From Haloarcula japonica DSM 6131 (GTDB lineage: Archaea; Halobacteriota; Halobacteria; Halobacteriales; Haloarculaceae), in assembly GCF_000336635.1 (NCBI RefSeq), contig NZ_AOLY01000035.1:124001-188000 (forward strand): a stretch of DNA of 64,000 nucleotides. Reading direction: 5' to 3'. Under the pieces are notes generated by a model. It was not told where the DNA came from, searched no databases, and was given only the letters and a program-made list of their open reading frames with translations. Shown here one piece after another: positions 24,074 to 32,796 of the stretch (positions are counted from its first letter, which is position 1; every line of letters starts with the position of its first letter). The translations under genes and the position numbers were made by a program.

Positions 24074-24748
24074 TCAGGGCACGATTGCCAGCAGCTCCGA
24101 CGGCATGTACTGCCCGATGTCGGCGAGCAGCCCCGGCGGATCGGTGTCCGGGTTGCAGATGATGCTCTGTTCTAACAGGCCGATACGTTCGACAGTGACG
24201 ATGTCCTGCGCGTGGCCGGCGCGGTTGACCGTCGCGCGCGCTTCCGAGCGCGTGACGCTGTTCGCATTGATGCGACCGTTGTTGCCACGGCTCCACTCGT
24301 ACAGGCGGTCCTGCTCGACCTCTGCAAGGCTCGCAGGGTCACCGGCCACGAAGCGGAGCGGAAGATGCTGGACCAGGCCGAACCGCTTACGTATCTGGCT
24401 GGGCGACCCCCGTCCGAGCCCGATCTGATCGGCCGGTATCCGGACCGTCTGGCCGAAGCCGACATCGAGGACGAAGCCGTCATCGTCCCAGCTGTCGAGG
24501 GTCCCGACGTACGTCTCACCGTCCTCGTGGTCGGCGACCATCTCGCCGAACTCCTCGCGCAGCAGGTTCTTCGCGACGGTCTCGTCGGGGCCGTCGACTG
24601 TCACCTCCGGGAACTCGTCGTCACGGAGGCCGATGTCGTAGGTCACGTCGAGGTCGCCGAGTTCGTTGCCGACCATCGAACGCAATCCGTCGAGCGTACG
24701 GTCCCGGGCGTCGCCGGCGACGTACACTTTTGTACCGAGAACGACCAT
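24074..24748 (-). CDS. DUF2110 family protein
   Basis: A 224-residue protein starting MVVLGTKVYVAGDARD. The central part (about 75-130) looks like an S1/OB-type RNA-binding domain (ETYVGTLDSWDDDGFVLDVGFGQTVRIPADQIGLG) followed by PSQIRKRFGLVQHLPL. I recognise it as DUF2110, found in archaea near transcription factor E. The ATG shares one base with the stop of tfe (TGATG arrangement), so translation is coupled. Its position suggests a transcription or RNA role, but none is established. Confidence 0.85.
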   Translation of the reverse strand: MVVLGTKVYVAGDARDRTLDGLRSMVGNELGDLDVTYDIGLRDDEFPEVTVDGPDETVAKNLLREEFGEMVADHEDGETYVGTLDSWDDDGFVLDVGFGQTVRIPADQIGLGRGSPSQIRKRFGLVQHLPLRFVAGDPASLAEVEQDRLYEWSRGNNGRINANSVTRSEARATVNRAGHAQDIVTVERIGLLEQSIICNPDTDPPGLLADIGQYMPSELLAIVP

Positions 24749-25278
24749 CAGGCTTCCACGTCCACGTCAGCGTTCAGTTCGTCTCTGAGTTCCTCGATCC
24801 GGTTCTCCATCGCGGTGACGAGACGGGTGTTCTCCATCGTCTCGACCTGGTTGCCACATTCTGGGCACTCGAAGCCGAACTCCATCGCCTCGCCGAACTC
24901 GAAGCGGATGCCACAGTGTTCACAGAGGTAGAACTCGTTTTCCCGCTCGTACTCGCGGCGCTCTTCGAGCCCGTCGAGCAGGCGGTGCATCTCCTCTTGC
25001 AGTTGTTCCGGGATCTTCTCGTACTGGAACGTCCAGAGGTATGTGAGCCACCCGGAGTCCTCGTCGCGGAGCCGACGATACGTCGCGAGGTCGTTCTCGT
25101 AGAGAATAAACAGCGCTCTGCGCACGTCGTTCAGTTCGAGCCCGAGCTCCTCGGCCAGTTCCTCGTCGGTCACTTCGCCGTCCGGCGGCGCGGCGGCGAC
25201 CGGCATCCCTTTCGGTCCGACCAGCTCGTGGAGGTACTTCTGTATGACGGGGTCCTCCAAGAGTTCCTCAAAAGCCAT
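24748..25278 (-). CDS. tfe: Transcription factor E (TFIIE-alpha homologue)
   Basis: Assists open-complex formation by archaeal RNA polymerase. 176 residues: an N-terminal winged helix (AFEELLEDPVIQKYLHELVG...VTDEELAEELGLELNDVRRALFILYENDLATYRR), a linker helix and a C-terminal zinc ribbon C-x2-C...C-x2-C (YLCEHCGIRFEF and FECPECGNQVE). Length matches archaeal TFE. The start MAFEELL was chosen over two upstream codons. It leads the tfe-DUF2110-DUF5803 gene set. Confidence 0.95.
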   Translation of the reverse strand: MAFEELLEDPVIQKYLHELVGPKGMPVAAAPPDGEVTDEELAEELGLELNDVRRALFILYENDLATYRRLRDEDSGWLTYLWTFQYEKIPEQLQEEMHRLLDGLEERREYERENEFYLCEHCGIRFEFGEAMEFGFECPECGNQVETMENTRLVTAMENRIEELRDELNADVDVEA

Positions 25279-25458
25279 TACCCGCACATCCGGGAGTCAT
25301 GTGGTTAAAACCATCGGGTCGTCCTCTCTCGAACGCTGACACAGAGGCCGGGATCATACTGCTGGTAAGGAACGCTATCGTGCCCGGGGTACAGCAACAG
25401 CGACGGAGAGCGGTGTTTTCGGCCACTGTTGGAACCGTATACAACAGCTACAACCCCA

Positions 25459-25710
25459 CTATTCGATTTTCTTGACCGAGGTCCGGCAGGAGGAACAGGT
25501 CTCCTTGTCGATAGCGACAAACACAGCGTCACAGGACGGACATTCGTAGAGATTCGATTCAGGTTCGTCGGCCGTGTCCGCGCCGCTACTGCCGGTAGAG
25601 CCAGCCTGAACACGTTTCTTTGACAGCGTTCCAGCCTGTGTGCCGCTGTCCGACTGCCCCTTCCCACCCGAGAGTACATCCGAGACGGATTTCTTAATTC
25701 TGTCTAGCAT
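25459..25710 (-). CDS. Small zinc-ribbon protein
   Basis: An 83-residue protein (MLDRIKKSVSDVLSGG...). The second half has a four-cysteine zinc ribbon, YECPSCDAVFV then CSSCRTSVKKIE. The N-terminal half is flexible and Ser/Gly/Thr-rich. A GTG lies just upstream, but the ATG is preferred. Small zinc-finger proteins of this kind are abundant and largely uncharacterised in haloarchaea. About 180 bases between this gene and tfe show nothing. Confidence 0.85.
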   Translation of the reverse strand: MLDRIKKSVSDVLSGGKGQSDSGTQAGTLSKKRVQAGSTGSSGADTADEPESNLYECPSCDAVFVAIDKETCSSCRTSVKKIE

Positions 25711-25808
25711 CACGAGTTGCTACCGAATACTAGTCAGTTTAATTACTTTAACAGCTGTGGTTTTCAATTCATGGATAGTTCCGGACGGCCGGCTTCACTG
25801 ATGAACGG

Positions 25809-26366
25809 TCAGAGGTCGTCGAGCGGTCGCGGTGATGCCTGTTCGTACTCGATGACATCGAACCCGTTGTGCGACTCCCGGGACAGTTCCGTCCACTCCG
25901 AACCCAGATCCGGGAAGTAGCGGTCCCCCTCGTTGCGCTCGTGGATGCGGCTGAGGAAAATCCGGCTGGCGAACGGGAGAAACAGGTCGTACACCGCCTC
26001 GCCGCCGATGACGTACGTGATGGGCGGCGAGTCGCTCGCACCAGTGCTGTCGCCAGCGAACGCTTCGGTTGCGCCAGCGCGGGCGGCTGCTTCGACTGCG
26101 ATCTGTGGCGTCGTAGCGTACTCGACCGTCTCCGAATTGGTGCTCCGGCCGTCGTCGCTCGTCAAGACGACAGTGTAGCAGTCTGTGAGCGGGTCCATCG
26201 AATCGAACGTCCGCCGGCCAAGGATGACTGGATGTCCCGCGATACGGGCCTTGTACTGGCGTACGTCCTCGGGATAGTGCCAGGGGACGCCGCCGTCCAG
26301 GCCGATGACGTTGTTCTCGTCTGCGGCGACGACAAGGACCAGTTCGGTATCGGGTATCGTCGTCAT
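25809..26366 (-). CDS. folA: Dihydrofolate reductase
   Basis: Reduces dihydrofolate to tetrahydrofolate with NADPH. 185 residues: VLVVAADENNVIGLDGGVPWHYPEDVRQYKAR (about 10-40, substrate-site Trp and acidic residue), PVILGRRTFDSM (about 46-57), TYVIGGEAVYDLFLPFASRIFLSRIH (about 117-142). A 20-residue insert rich in small residues precedes the IGGE motif, as in haloarchaeal enzymes. Its ATG overlaps the stop of the sulfatase gene by 4 bases, an unexpected operon partner. Confidence 0.95.
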   Translation of the reverse strand: MTTIPDTELVLVVAADENNVIGLDGGVPWHYPEDVRQYKARIAGHPVILGRRTFDSMDPLTDCYTVVLTSDDGRSTNSETVEYATTPQIAVEAAARAGATEAFAGDSTGASDSPPITYVIGGEAVYDLFLPFASRIFLSRIHERNEGDRYFPDLGSEWTELSRESHNGFDVIEYEQASPRPLDDL

Positions 26367-27715
26367 TTGTATCCCAGCGCCTCCAGTCGGTCGTCGAGGT
26401 CCCCGGCAAACTGCGTGTCAGACGCGTCCTCGAACTCGGTGTAGCCGTCGAGCGGTGTCGCGATATCTACGTCGGCGTACCGGGCGCTGTCGAAGTGATT
26501 CCGAACGACAGCGGCATCGATCTCGCTGTCCTCGGCCGTACCACCACAGCCCTTGATGACGGATTCGTAGGCACCGTTGCCCCACGCCGCCCGCTTCCGG
26601 ACCTCGTCGCCGGGCCGGTCGTGATAGACCAAGCGGGCGTGCTTCGCAAACGGCGCGGCGTCGCCACAGACCCGTTCGGCCTCCTCGCGCATCGCTGGCC
26701 CGATGGGGGCTTGTGATGCGACGACGGTCCCGTTTGGCGAGGCGAACGCCGGGCCGTCCGCGTTGCCGTCGCCGAGTGCTATCGCGCGGACAGCGTCGGG
26801 GAACCGGCTGAGCGTCGCCAGATCGGTGACCCGGTGTCCCTCCCGCTGGCCGGGAGCACGGACGACGAGCGGGACGTGATACATCGTCTCGTGAGTCCCG
26901 ATACGGTGGCTGACGGCCGGCGGTTCCTCGGGAATCGCCGTCGGTTCGCCGAAGCCCTCGCCGTGGTCGCCGGCGAAGACGACCAGCGTGTCGTCGAGAA
27001 CGCCCTGTTCGTCCAGTCCGCGGATCAGAGTCTCGAAGATTGCGTCGGCCTGCCGAACTGCCCCGTCGTATATCTGTTCGAGAATGCCGGCAAAGCCAAG
27101 CGAGAGGTTCCCAGAGAGGAACTCCCAGTGCCACTTGAACCCCATCGACTCCTGCATATCGCGGGAGCGTTCGTCGCTCCATTCGTCGTACTCGGCGAGT
27201 GGCTCGTATGGGCGGTGGGTGTCCATCAGGTTGATGCAGGCGGCCCACTCGCCCTCCCGCTCGGAGATCCACTCCAGCGTCCGGTCGGCGTACCAGAAGC
27301 CGTTGGGCCAGTCGCCCAGCGAGCCGTTCGTCTCGTAAGCCGAATCGTACTGCTCGGGTGAGCCGATGGCCGTCTGGAACACGTCGTCGAGCCCCGATTC
27401 GTGGTCGGTCAGGAACGGATTATCGGAGAACAAGCCAGTGTCGTAGCCCGCTCTAGCCAGTTCCTCGAAGATTGTGTGGCCAGCGTCGAGTCTAGCGGTA
27501 TGGTCGACGCCGTGCTCGTGGGCCTCGTGGCCCGTGAACATGCTGACGTGACTGGGGACGGTCCAGTTGCTCGGGCTGCGAGCCTGCGTGTACACCGTCG
27601 CCTCCTCGGCGAAGGCGTCGAGGAAGGGCGTCGTCTCCCGGCGATAGCCCAGTACGGAGGTACTCCGGGCACGGAGACTATCAGCGACGACGAGCAACAC
27701 GTTGTGACGCGACAT
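26363..27715 (-). CDS. Sulfatase-family hydrolase
   Basis: A 450-residue alkaline-phosphatase-superfamily protein. The start MSRHNVLLVVADSLRARSTSVLGY carries the first metal-binding Asp. The nucleophile region is RSPSNWTVPSHVSMFTGHEAHEHGV, where the Ser/Thr is the catalytic residue candidate (the C-x-P-x-R of classic sulfatases is absent). VFAGDHGEGFGEP holds a later Asp-His metal pair and HETMYHVPLVVRAPG the distal site. It may therefore act on phosphate or sulfate esters. The preceding in-frame 88 residues were rejected as noise. Confidence 0.87.
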   Translation of the reverse strand: MSRHNVLLVVADSLRARSTSVLGYRRETTPFLDAFAEEATVYTQARSPSNWTVPSHVSMFTGHEAHEHGVDHTARLDAGHTIFEELARAGYDTGLFSDNPFLTDHESGLDDVFQTAIGSPEQYDSAYETNGSLGDWPNGFWYADRTLEWISEREGEWAACINLMDTHRPYEPLAEYDEWSDERSRDMQESMGFKWHWEFLSGNLSLGFAGILEQIYDGAVRQADAIFETLIRGLDEQGVLDDTLVVFAGDHGEGFGEPTAIPEEPPAVSHRIGTHETMYHVPLVVRAPGQREGHRVTDLATLSRFPDAVRAIALGDGNADGPAFASPNGTVVASQAPIGPAMREEAERVCGDAAPFAKHARLVYHDRPGDEVRKRAAWGNGAYESVIKGCGGTAEDSEIDAAVVRNHFDSARYADVDIATPLDGYTEFEDASDTQFAGDLDDRLEALGYK

Positions 27716-27770
27716 CTGAGCCACACTTAGCGTCGAGCGATAAAAGGCCCGCGGCACAACTGCGTGGGTA

Positions 27771-28313
27771 TCACTCCTCGTCGGGGTCGACGACCCGCTT
27801 GCCGGTTTCCTGCGGGACAACGACTCTATCGGGATTCTCCCACTCTCGGTCCAGTTCCCGTCCCTCGAACAGGCGGTCGAGGAAGACGGCCAGCGAAGCG
27901 ACCTCGGAGTGTGGCTGGTTAGTGACGCCGACGTTCCAGTCTGCGTGTTCGTACACTTCGAACGGGACCTTCTCCGCACCGACGACGATCAGTAGCGATT
28001 CCTCGGCGTGGGCCTTTCGTACGTCGTCCTCAACGTCTTGCACCGGCTCACCGTACATCGTCAGGTGGACGACGCTGCCCTCGAAATCGCGAATAAGCCG
28101 TTTTGGCTCCTCTGTCGAGGCCACGTCGAAGGGGCCGCCGAACCGGTCGGTGATGTCGATAACGGTATCGGCCTGGTTGCGGGCGGCGTTGGCCAGCACG
28201 ACCTTGTCGGCCCCGAGCGCGCGTGCGGTCAGCCCAACGTGGGTCGTCATCCGCTCGTCCCGGCCGGGCCGGTGACCCAACCGAAGCACCGTCACCTGCG
28301 GCGAGTCCTTCAT
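27771..28313 (-). CDS. trm56: tRNA (cytidine(56)-2'-O)-methyltransferase
   Basis: Archaea-specific SPOUT enzyme methylating the ribose of C56 in the tRNA T loop. 180 residues: VTVLRLGHRPGRDERMTTHVGLTARALGADKVVL near the start, then DRFGGPF, VVHLTMYGEPVQDV, LLIVVGAEKVPFEVYEHADWNVGVTNQPHSEVASLAVFLDRLF, the last part forming the knotted SAM-binding site. The ATG overlaps the upstream DsbA-like gene's stop by 4 bases. Confidence 0.96.
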   Translation of the reverse strand: MKDSPQVTVLRLGHRPGRDERMTTHVGLTARALGADKVVLANAARNQADTVIDITDRFGGPFDVASTEEPKRLIRDFEGSVVHLTMYGEPVQDVEDDVRKAHAEESLLIVVGAEKVPFEVYEHADWNVGVTNQPHSEVASLAVFLDRLFEGRELDREWENPDRVVVPQETGKRVVDPDEE

Positions 28314-28978
28314 CCGTCGCTCCGTGCCGCTTCGATAGCCGAGCGGACCGGTTCGTAGGCGATTTCGCTCCACTCGACCTGCTCATCGTTGACGAACACG
28401 GTCGGCGTCCCTTGCACGCCGCGGTCGATACCGGCATCGCGGTCGCCGGATACTGTCGGGCGGTAGAGCTCATCCGTCGCGGCCGCTCGGACCGTCTCGC
28501 CGTCGACGTCCAGTCCCTCCGTCAGGTCGGCGTAGGTGTCCGGCCCCAGTTGGTTCTGGTTCGCAAACAGGCGCTCGGAGTAGGTGAAGAAGGCCTCGTT
28601 GCCGACGTTGTCCTGCACGGCGCGCGCGGCGCTTGCGGCCTGCCACGAGACCTCCTCGTTGACCGGAACCGGGAAGTCGTGGAACTCGTAGCGGATAGTT
28701 CCATCAGTGAGGTAGTTTTCCCGGATCTGCGGGTAGACGGACTCCGAGTAGGTCGCACAGTGTGGACAGGCGTAGTCCTCGTACACCGCAACGGTCACGT
28801 CAGCCTCGGGGTCGCCGGCGACCGGCGTCGAAAGGGGCTGGCCGGGGGCGGGTGTCGGTGTCTCCGTTCCAGCAGTCTCCGTTTCGGCCGACTCAGAACC
28901 GCCGCCGGCACATCCGGCCAGCGCGCCGAGTGCTACAGTCGTCGCCGAGAGAACGCTACGGCGAGTGAATCGAGTCAT
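28310..28978 (-). CDS. DsbA-like thioredoxin-fold lipoprotein
   Basis: Exported disulfide oxidoreductase or isomerase. 222 residues: a Tat-type signal RFTRRSVLSATTVALGALAGC with lipobox Cys near 22, a Thr/Pro-rich linker, then a DsbA domain with active site YEDYACPHCATY (about 67-78) and cis-Pro loop GVQGTPTVFVNDE (about 188-200). A TATA-like ttttata box lies about 25-30 bases upstream on the minus strand. It precedes trm56 with a 4-base overlap. Confidence 0.92.
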   Translation of the reverse strand: MTRFTRRSVLSATTVALGALAGCAGGGSESAETETAGTETPTPAPGQPLSTPVAGDPEADVTVAVYEDYACPHCATYSESVYPQIRENYLTDGTIRYEFHDFPVPVNEEVSWQAASAARAVQDNVGNEAFFTYSERLFANQNQLGPDTYADLTEGLDVDGETVRAAATDELYRPTVSGDRDAGIDRGVQGTPTVFVNDEQVEWSEIAYEPVRSAIEAARSDG

Positions 28979-29095
28979 AGCCGACTCTCACAGGGGAAGC
29001 TATAAAACGACGTTGTCATCCGTTACTTGCCTACCGGCTCCGCCGGAATCGGCCGCGACCACAACGTTTTTTCTCGCATGGGAAGCATCGCACCT

Positions 29096-30022
29096 ATGGA
29101 CGTATCAGAGAAGCGAATAGTCGTCACCGGTGGGGCAGGCTTTATCGGGTCGCATCTGGTTGAGCGCCTCGTTCCGGACAACGACGTAGTCGTCGTCGAC
29201 AACGAAGCGAACGGGCAGTCCGAATGGGTTCACGAGGACGCCACCTACCTCGATGGCGACCTCACCGACCCCGACGTCGTCGCCGAGGCCATCACGAGCG
29301 ATGTCGACCTCGTCGTTCACCTCGCGGCGTCGAAACTGGTCGACACGGACACACCCCGTCGCCAGTTCGAGGATAACAGCGATATCACGTACAACATCCT
29401 CGAACGGATGCATGAAGCCGGCGTCGAGAACCTCGTGTTTACGTCGTCGTCCACAGTATACGGCGAAGCGCCGCGGCCGACCCCGGAAGATTACGCGCCG
29501 CTCGAACCCATCAGCGTCTACGGCGCGACGAAACTCGCCGAGGAGTCACTCGTCTCGACGTACGCCCACAGCCACGACATCCAGTCGTGGGTGTTCCGCT
29601 TTGCCAATATCGTCGGGCCACGCCTGCGCGGGGCGGTCATCCCCGATTTCATCGAGAAACTCACCGAGGACCCGTCGACGTTGACGATTCTCGGTGACGG
29701 CCGCCAGGAGAAATCCTACATGCACATCTCCGAGTGTCTCGACGCGATGCTGTACGCCGTCGAACACGCTGACAGAGACCATAACGTGTTCAACCTCGGC
29801 ACGCGGACGACTACGTCGGTCGACCGAATCGCTAGCATCGTCGCCGACGAGATGGGCATCGACCCCGAGTACGAGTACACTGGCGGCGACCGCGGCTGGA
29901 CCGGCGACGTACCGCGGATGCGCCTCTCCGTCGATAAGCTCTCCGCGCTCGGCTGGGAACCCGAACAGTCGAGCGACGACGCCGTGCGGCAGTCGACCCG
30001 CGAACTGCTCGAAGAACTCTGA
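29096..30022 (+). CDS. NAD-dependent sugar epimerase/dehydratase
   Basis: A 308-residue extended short-chain dehydrogenase. The nucleotide-binding GGAGFIGSHLVERL starts at residue 11, the catalytic Ser/Thr region is VFTSSSTVYGEA, and the catalytic Tyr-Lys pair is SVYGATKLAEE (about 141-151). FRFANIVGPR and NLGTRTTTSV are typical of UDP-glucose 4-epimerase-like enzymes. The exact sugar substrate is unknown; surface glycan synthesis is likely (inference). The start at 29096 was chosen for the canonical short N-terminus. Confidence 0.92.
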   Translation: MDVSEKRIVVTGGAGFIGSHLVERLVPDNDVVVVDNEANGQSEWVHEDATYLDGDLTDPDVVAEAITSDVDLVVHLAASKLVDTDTPRRQFEDNSDITYNILERMHEAGVENLVFTSSSTVYGEAPRPTPEDYAPLEPISVYGATKLAEESLVSTYAHSHDIQSWVFRFANIVGPRLRGAVIPDFIEKLTEDPSTLTILGDGRQEKSYMHISECLDAMLYAVEHADRDHNVFNLGTRTTTSVDRIASIVADEMGIDPEYEYTGGDRGWTGDVPRMRLSVDKLSALGWEPEQSSDDAVRQSTRELLEEL

Positions 30023-30029
30023 GCCCGGT

Positions 30030-30485
30030 CTAGGCCGGGTACGTGCCGTTCAGCTGTGCTTTCTCGACGACATGGCTGCTGGCCGCGTCGTACACGTCAT
30101 CTTTGTCTGCTGCCTGGGAGAGGTCGAGCGTTGTGTCTAGCGCGTACAGGAGGAACCGATACGTGTGCTCCCGGTCCGGCGGGCTCGGCCCGCCCCAGCC
30201 GACTTCACCGAAGTCGTTCTGTCCCTCTGTGGCCTCGTCGGGGACCCATCCCTCCGGAATCCGACCGGTATCCGGCGGGATGTTCCAGATGAGCCAGTGA
30301 TCCCATACTTTCCCGGCCGGTTCCTCGGCGTCGGGGTCGTCGACGATGAGCAGGAGCGACTCGGCGTCCGACGGGACGTTCTCGACCTCCAGCGGGGGGT
30401 TCGTGTTCGCCGCCGAGTAGCCGTGTTCCTCGGGGATGCGCTCGCCGTCGTCGAAGGCCGAGCTTCGGAGCTGTAGGTCTGCCAT
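30030..30485 (-). CDS. PEBP (YbhB/YbcL) family protein
   Basis: A 151-residue phosphatidylethanolamine-binding/Raf-kinase-inhibitor-like protein. Diagnostic motifs are LLLIVDDPDAEEP (about 44-56), KVWDHWLIWNIPPD (about 59-72), GWGGPSPPDREHTYRFLLYALD (about 97-118). Length matches bacterial YbhB. Its function is unsettled; ligands are small anions. An in-frame upstream extension of 278 codons is antisense to the DUF2797 gene and was discarded. It is convergent with the epimerase gene. Confidence 0.93.
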   Translation of the reverse strand: MADLQLRSSAFDDGERIPEEHGYSAANTNPPLEVENVPSDAESLLLIVDDPDAEEPAGKVWDHWLIWNIPPDTGRIPEGWVPDEATEGQNDFGEVGWGGPSPPDREHTYRFLLYALDTTLDLSQAADKDDVYDAASSHVVEKAQLNGTYPA

Positions 30486-30560
30486 GTGGGAAGATATGAC
30501 AGACAAACACAAAAACGTCGTCCCGGCAGCCATTTGCGGCTCCGCGACGAACCGCCGGAC

Positions 30561-31316
30561 GTGCAGGTCGTGGGCTACCGCGCGCGGGTCGACGAACACG
30601 CCGCGCTCCTGTTGGCCGAGGACGGGCGTGTGACTACTGAGCGACTGGACCCGGACACCGAACTCTCGTATACGCTCGGCGAGCGCCACTGTGCCGGCGC
30701 AGTCGACGATGACCGACATTTTCAGTGTGACAACGACTCCGCACCGTACTGCCCCGAACACACCGATATCTGGCCGTGTGCGCGCTGTACCGGGGAATGT
30801 AACAAGCCGCTTGACACTTGCGATGAGGAACACGCGGTGTATCTGGCGGCGTTCGCACCGGATGTCATCAAGGTCGGCGTCACCCGTTCCTGGCGACTGG
30901 AGACGCGGCTCCGCGAGCAGGGGGCCGACAGGGCCGCCCACCTCCGGACCGTCGCCGACGGCCGTATCGCCCGGCAATTCGAGGCCGACATCGCCACTGA
31001 ATTGGGCGACCGCGTCAGAGTACCCACGAAGATATCGGGCTTCGACCAGTCCGTCGATGCCGACTGGTGGGCGTCGCTGTGTGAGCGCTACGATCCGCTT
31101 TCGACCTACGACTTCGAGTACGGCCTCTCCCTTTCGGACCGTCCGATGGCCGAGACGCTGGCGACCGGGACCGTCCGTGGGACGAAGGGACGAGTCGCCG
31201 TGCTTGAGAACAACGGCAGTGTCTATGCCGTCGATCTCCGACAGCTCGTCGGCTACGAACTTACCGACGGCGGAACGGACCGCGACCTCCAGTCCAGTCT
31301 CGGCGCGTTCGGATAA
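30561..31316 (+). CDS. DUF2797 family protein
   Basis: A 251-residue protein from GTG (VQVVGYRARVDE). It has an N-terminal beta domain, a cysteine cluster (C-x8-Y-C-x(n)-CARCTGEC, about 55-85) that may bind zinc, and a central GIY-YIG-like segment (EHAVYLAAFAPDVIKVGVTRSWRLETRL, about 94-121). I recognise the family as DUF2797, widespread and uncharacterised. In-frame codons back to 30486 overlap the divergent PEBP start region, so the GTG is preferred. Confidence 0.87.
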   Translation: MQVVGYRARVDEHAALLLAEDGRVTTERLDPDTELSYTLGERHCAGAVDDDRHFQCDNDSAPYCPEHTDIWPCARCTGECNKPLDTCDEEHAVYLAAFAPDVIKVGVTRSWRLETRLREQGADRAAHLRTVADGRIARQFEADIATELGDRVRVPTKISGFDQSVDADWWASLCERYDPLSTYDFEYGLSLSDRPMAETLATGTVRGTKGRVAVLENNGSVYAVDLRQLVGYELTDGGTDRDLQSSLGAFG

Positions 31317-31365
31317 CACTGGAGACTGGCGTCGCTGTCGTCGACATCTGACAGTGCAGAAGACA

Positions 31366-31371
31366 TTTAAA
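31366..31371 (+). promoter_or_regulatory. TATA box of the PGF-CTERM gene
   Basis: tttaaa lies 23-28 bases before the GTG start at 31394, the spacing expected for a leaderless haloarchaeal transcript. Confidence 0.5.
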
Positions 31372-31393
31372 GACGGCTGTTGCTCATCCTCGT

Positions 31394-32410
31394 GTGCGAC
31401 GTGAAACCCTCCTGACCGGTGGCGTGGTCGTGGTCCTCCTGACCATGCTCATCGGTGCAACAGCGGTCCCCGGCGCGCTCTCCGAACCCGAGGACGACGT
31501 TCGCGAGAGCTATCTCGACCTCCGTGAGACGACCATCGAGCCGGCGTCGGTCGACGGCCAGACCGTGACGCTTGCCATCGACGCACGGCTCTCGCACCGC
31601 GGCGGTCCCGCCGAGAACGTGACCGTCGAGACGCGGGCCATCGACGCGGACACCGGCCTCGTCGCGACGACGACGCGACGGACGGTCGGGGAAATCGACG
31701 GGGAACGAGAGGTATCGGTGCGGTCGAATATCACGGTCGAGCGGGCGGGCGGCTACCGGATCGACACAATCGTCTACGAGGACGGTGATCGCGTCGAAAC
31801 CGGTCAGCAGTCGGTCCAGAACGTCGACGCCCTCACGCCGGCGTATGCCCGGAGTACCGTGACCTTCCAGCGCTTCGAGAACGCCGGCGTCCCGCTGGAC
31901 TCCATCACCTATCGGATTGACGGCGTGTCGGATAACCAGACGACGCTGAACGTCTCGGTGTACGTCACCAACGCCGGCAATAATCCCTCTAATGACCTTT
32001 CGTTGCGGCTCCGGGCGCGGCAGGCTAACTCGAACGTCATCGCCGACGAGTCGACCGTGCGGGTCGGCCAGATTCGCCCCGGCCGAACGGAGATCGTCAG
32101 AACCCAACTGACGGTACCTGACGACTACAACTACTGGCTCGACGGCATGCTGCTCTCCGATGGCGTCATTGTCGGGACCGAGAGCTCCCCGGCGAACCTT
32201 CATCCGACGGAGCGCCTCCAGGAGAACGAAACCAGACAGCAGGTCGGTTTCCAGTCCAGCGATTTCGAGCAGGACCGGCCAGCGGAGCAGGAGATGGACG
32301 AACCAGAGCAAACGATGTCCGGGGAGGGCCCCGGCTTCACAGCGTTACTCGGACTGATTGCGGTCCTCGCAAGCGTCCTCCTCATCGCACGGAGACAGAC
32401 CAATGAGTGA
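31394..32410 (+). CDS. PGF-CTERM surface protein
   Basis: A 338-residue exported protein from GTG. An N-terminal signal helix (LLTGGVVVVLLTMLIGATA) is followed by two beta-sandwich-like repeats with several N-glycosylation sequons (NVT, NIT, NQT, NVS). The C-terminus reads GEGPGFTALLGLIAVLASVLLIARRQ: the PGF motif, a membrane helix and basic tail that archaeosortase A processes, leaving the protein lipid-anchored at the surface. It overlaps the next gene by 8 bases. Function unknown. Confidence 0.9.
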   Translation: MRRETLLTGGVVVVLLTMLIGATAVPGALSEPEDDVRESYLDLRETTIEPASVDGQTVTLAIDARLSHRGGPAENVTVETRAIDADTGLVATTTRRTVGEIDGEREVSVRSNITVERAGGYRIDTIVYEDGDRVETGQQSVQNVDALTPAYARSTVTFQRFENAGVPLDSITYRIDGVSDNQTTLNVSVYVTNAGNNPSNDLSLRLRARQANSNVIADESTVRVGQIRPGRTEIVRTQLTVPDDYNYWLDGMLLSDGVIVGTESSPANLHPTERLQENETRQQVGFQSSDFEQDRPAEQEMDEPEQTMSGEGPGFTALLGLIAVLASVLLIARRQTNE

Positions 32411-32705
32411 CACCTCCACCACCGACACAGTGGCACAGGACACCGGCGCGGAGACCAGCGACGCTGTCGGCGAGACCGACGACGACTCGGGGCCGACGAT
32501 TGCCGTCTACGCACAGTGGGCAGTGTTCGCTATCCTCACACTCGTGGCGCTCATCGCGACACTGCAGTTCTACTTCTCCGCGTCGTCGGCGATTGATACG
32601 TTCGTCACCGACAGATATCGGCCGCTGTTCAATGCGGCGTTCAACCTCGCCGTGGTGCTCGCCTGTGGACTGGGGCTCTCGGTGCTTGTCCGACGGCTCG
32701 CCTGA
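32403..32705 (+). CDS. Small two-helix membrane protein
   Basis: A 100-residue protein. A flexible acidic and Thr-rich N-terminus (about 30 residues) precedes two membrane helices (about 35-58 and 75-95), ending SVLVRRLA. Its ATG lies inside the end of the PGF-CTERM gene (8-base overlap), so the two are cotranslated. No function known. Confidence 0.75.
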   Translation: MSDTSTTDTVAQDTGAETSDAVGETDDDSGPTIAVYAQWAVFAILTLVALIATLQFYFSASSAIDTFVTDRYRPLFNAAFNLAVVLACGLGLSVLVRRLA

Positions 32706-32796
32706 GCCCGTCGCCAGCCATATCAGGTACCCACAGTCGGCGTTTCAGTAATCCGAGCTTTCAGGGACGCGTCGGCCATACGTCGAGAGGTATATC

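Noticed and set aside
30486-31319. A 278-residue N-terminal extension of the PEBP gene
   Set aside because: It is antisense to the DUF2797 gene; PEBP proteins are about 150 residues and the ATG at 30485 gives that length.
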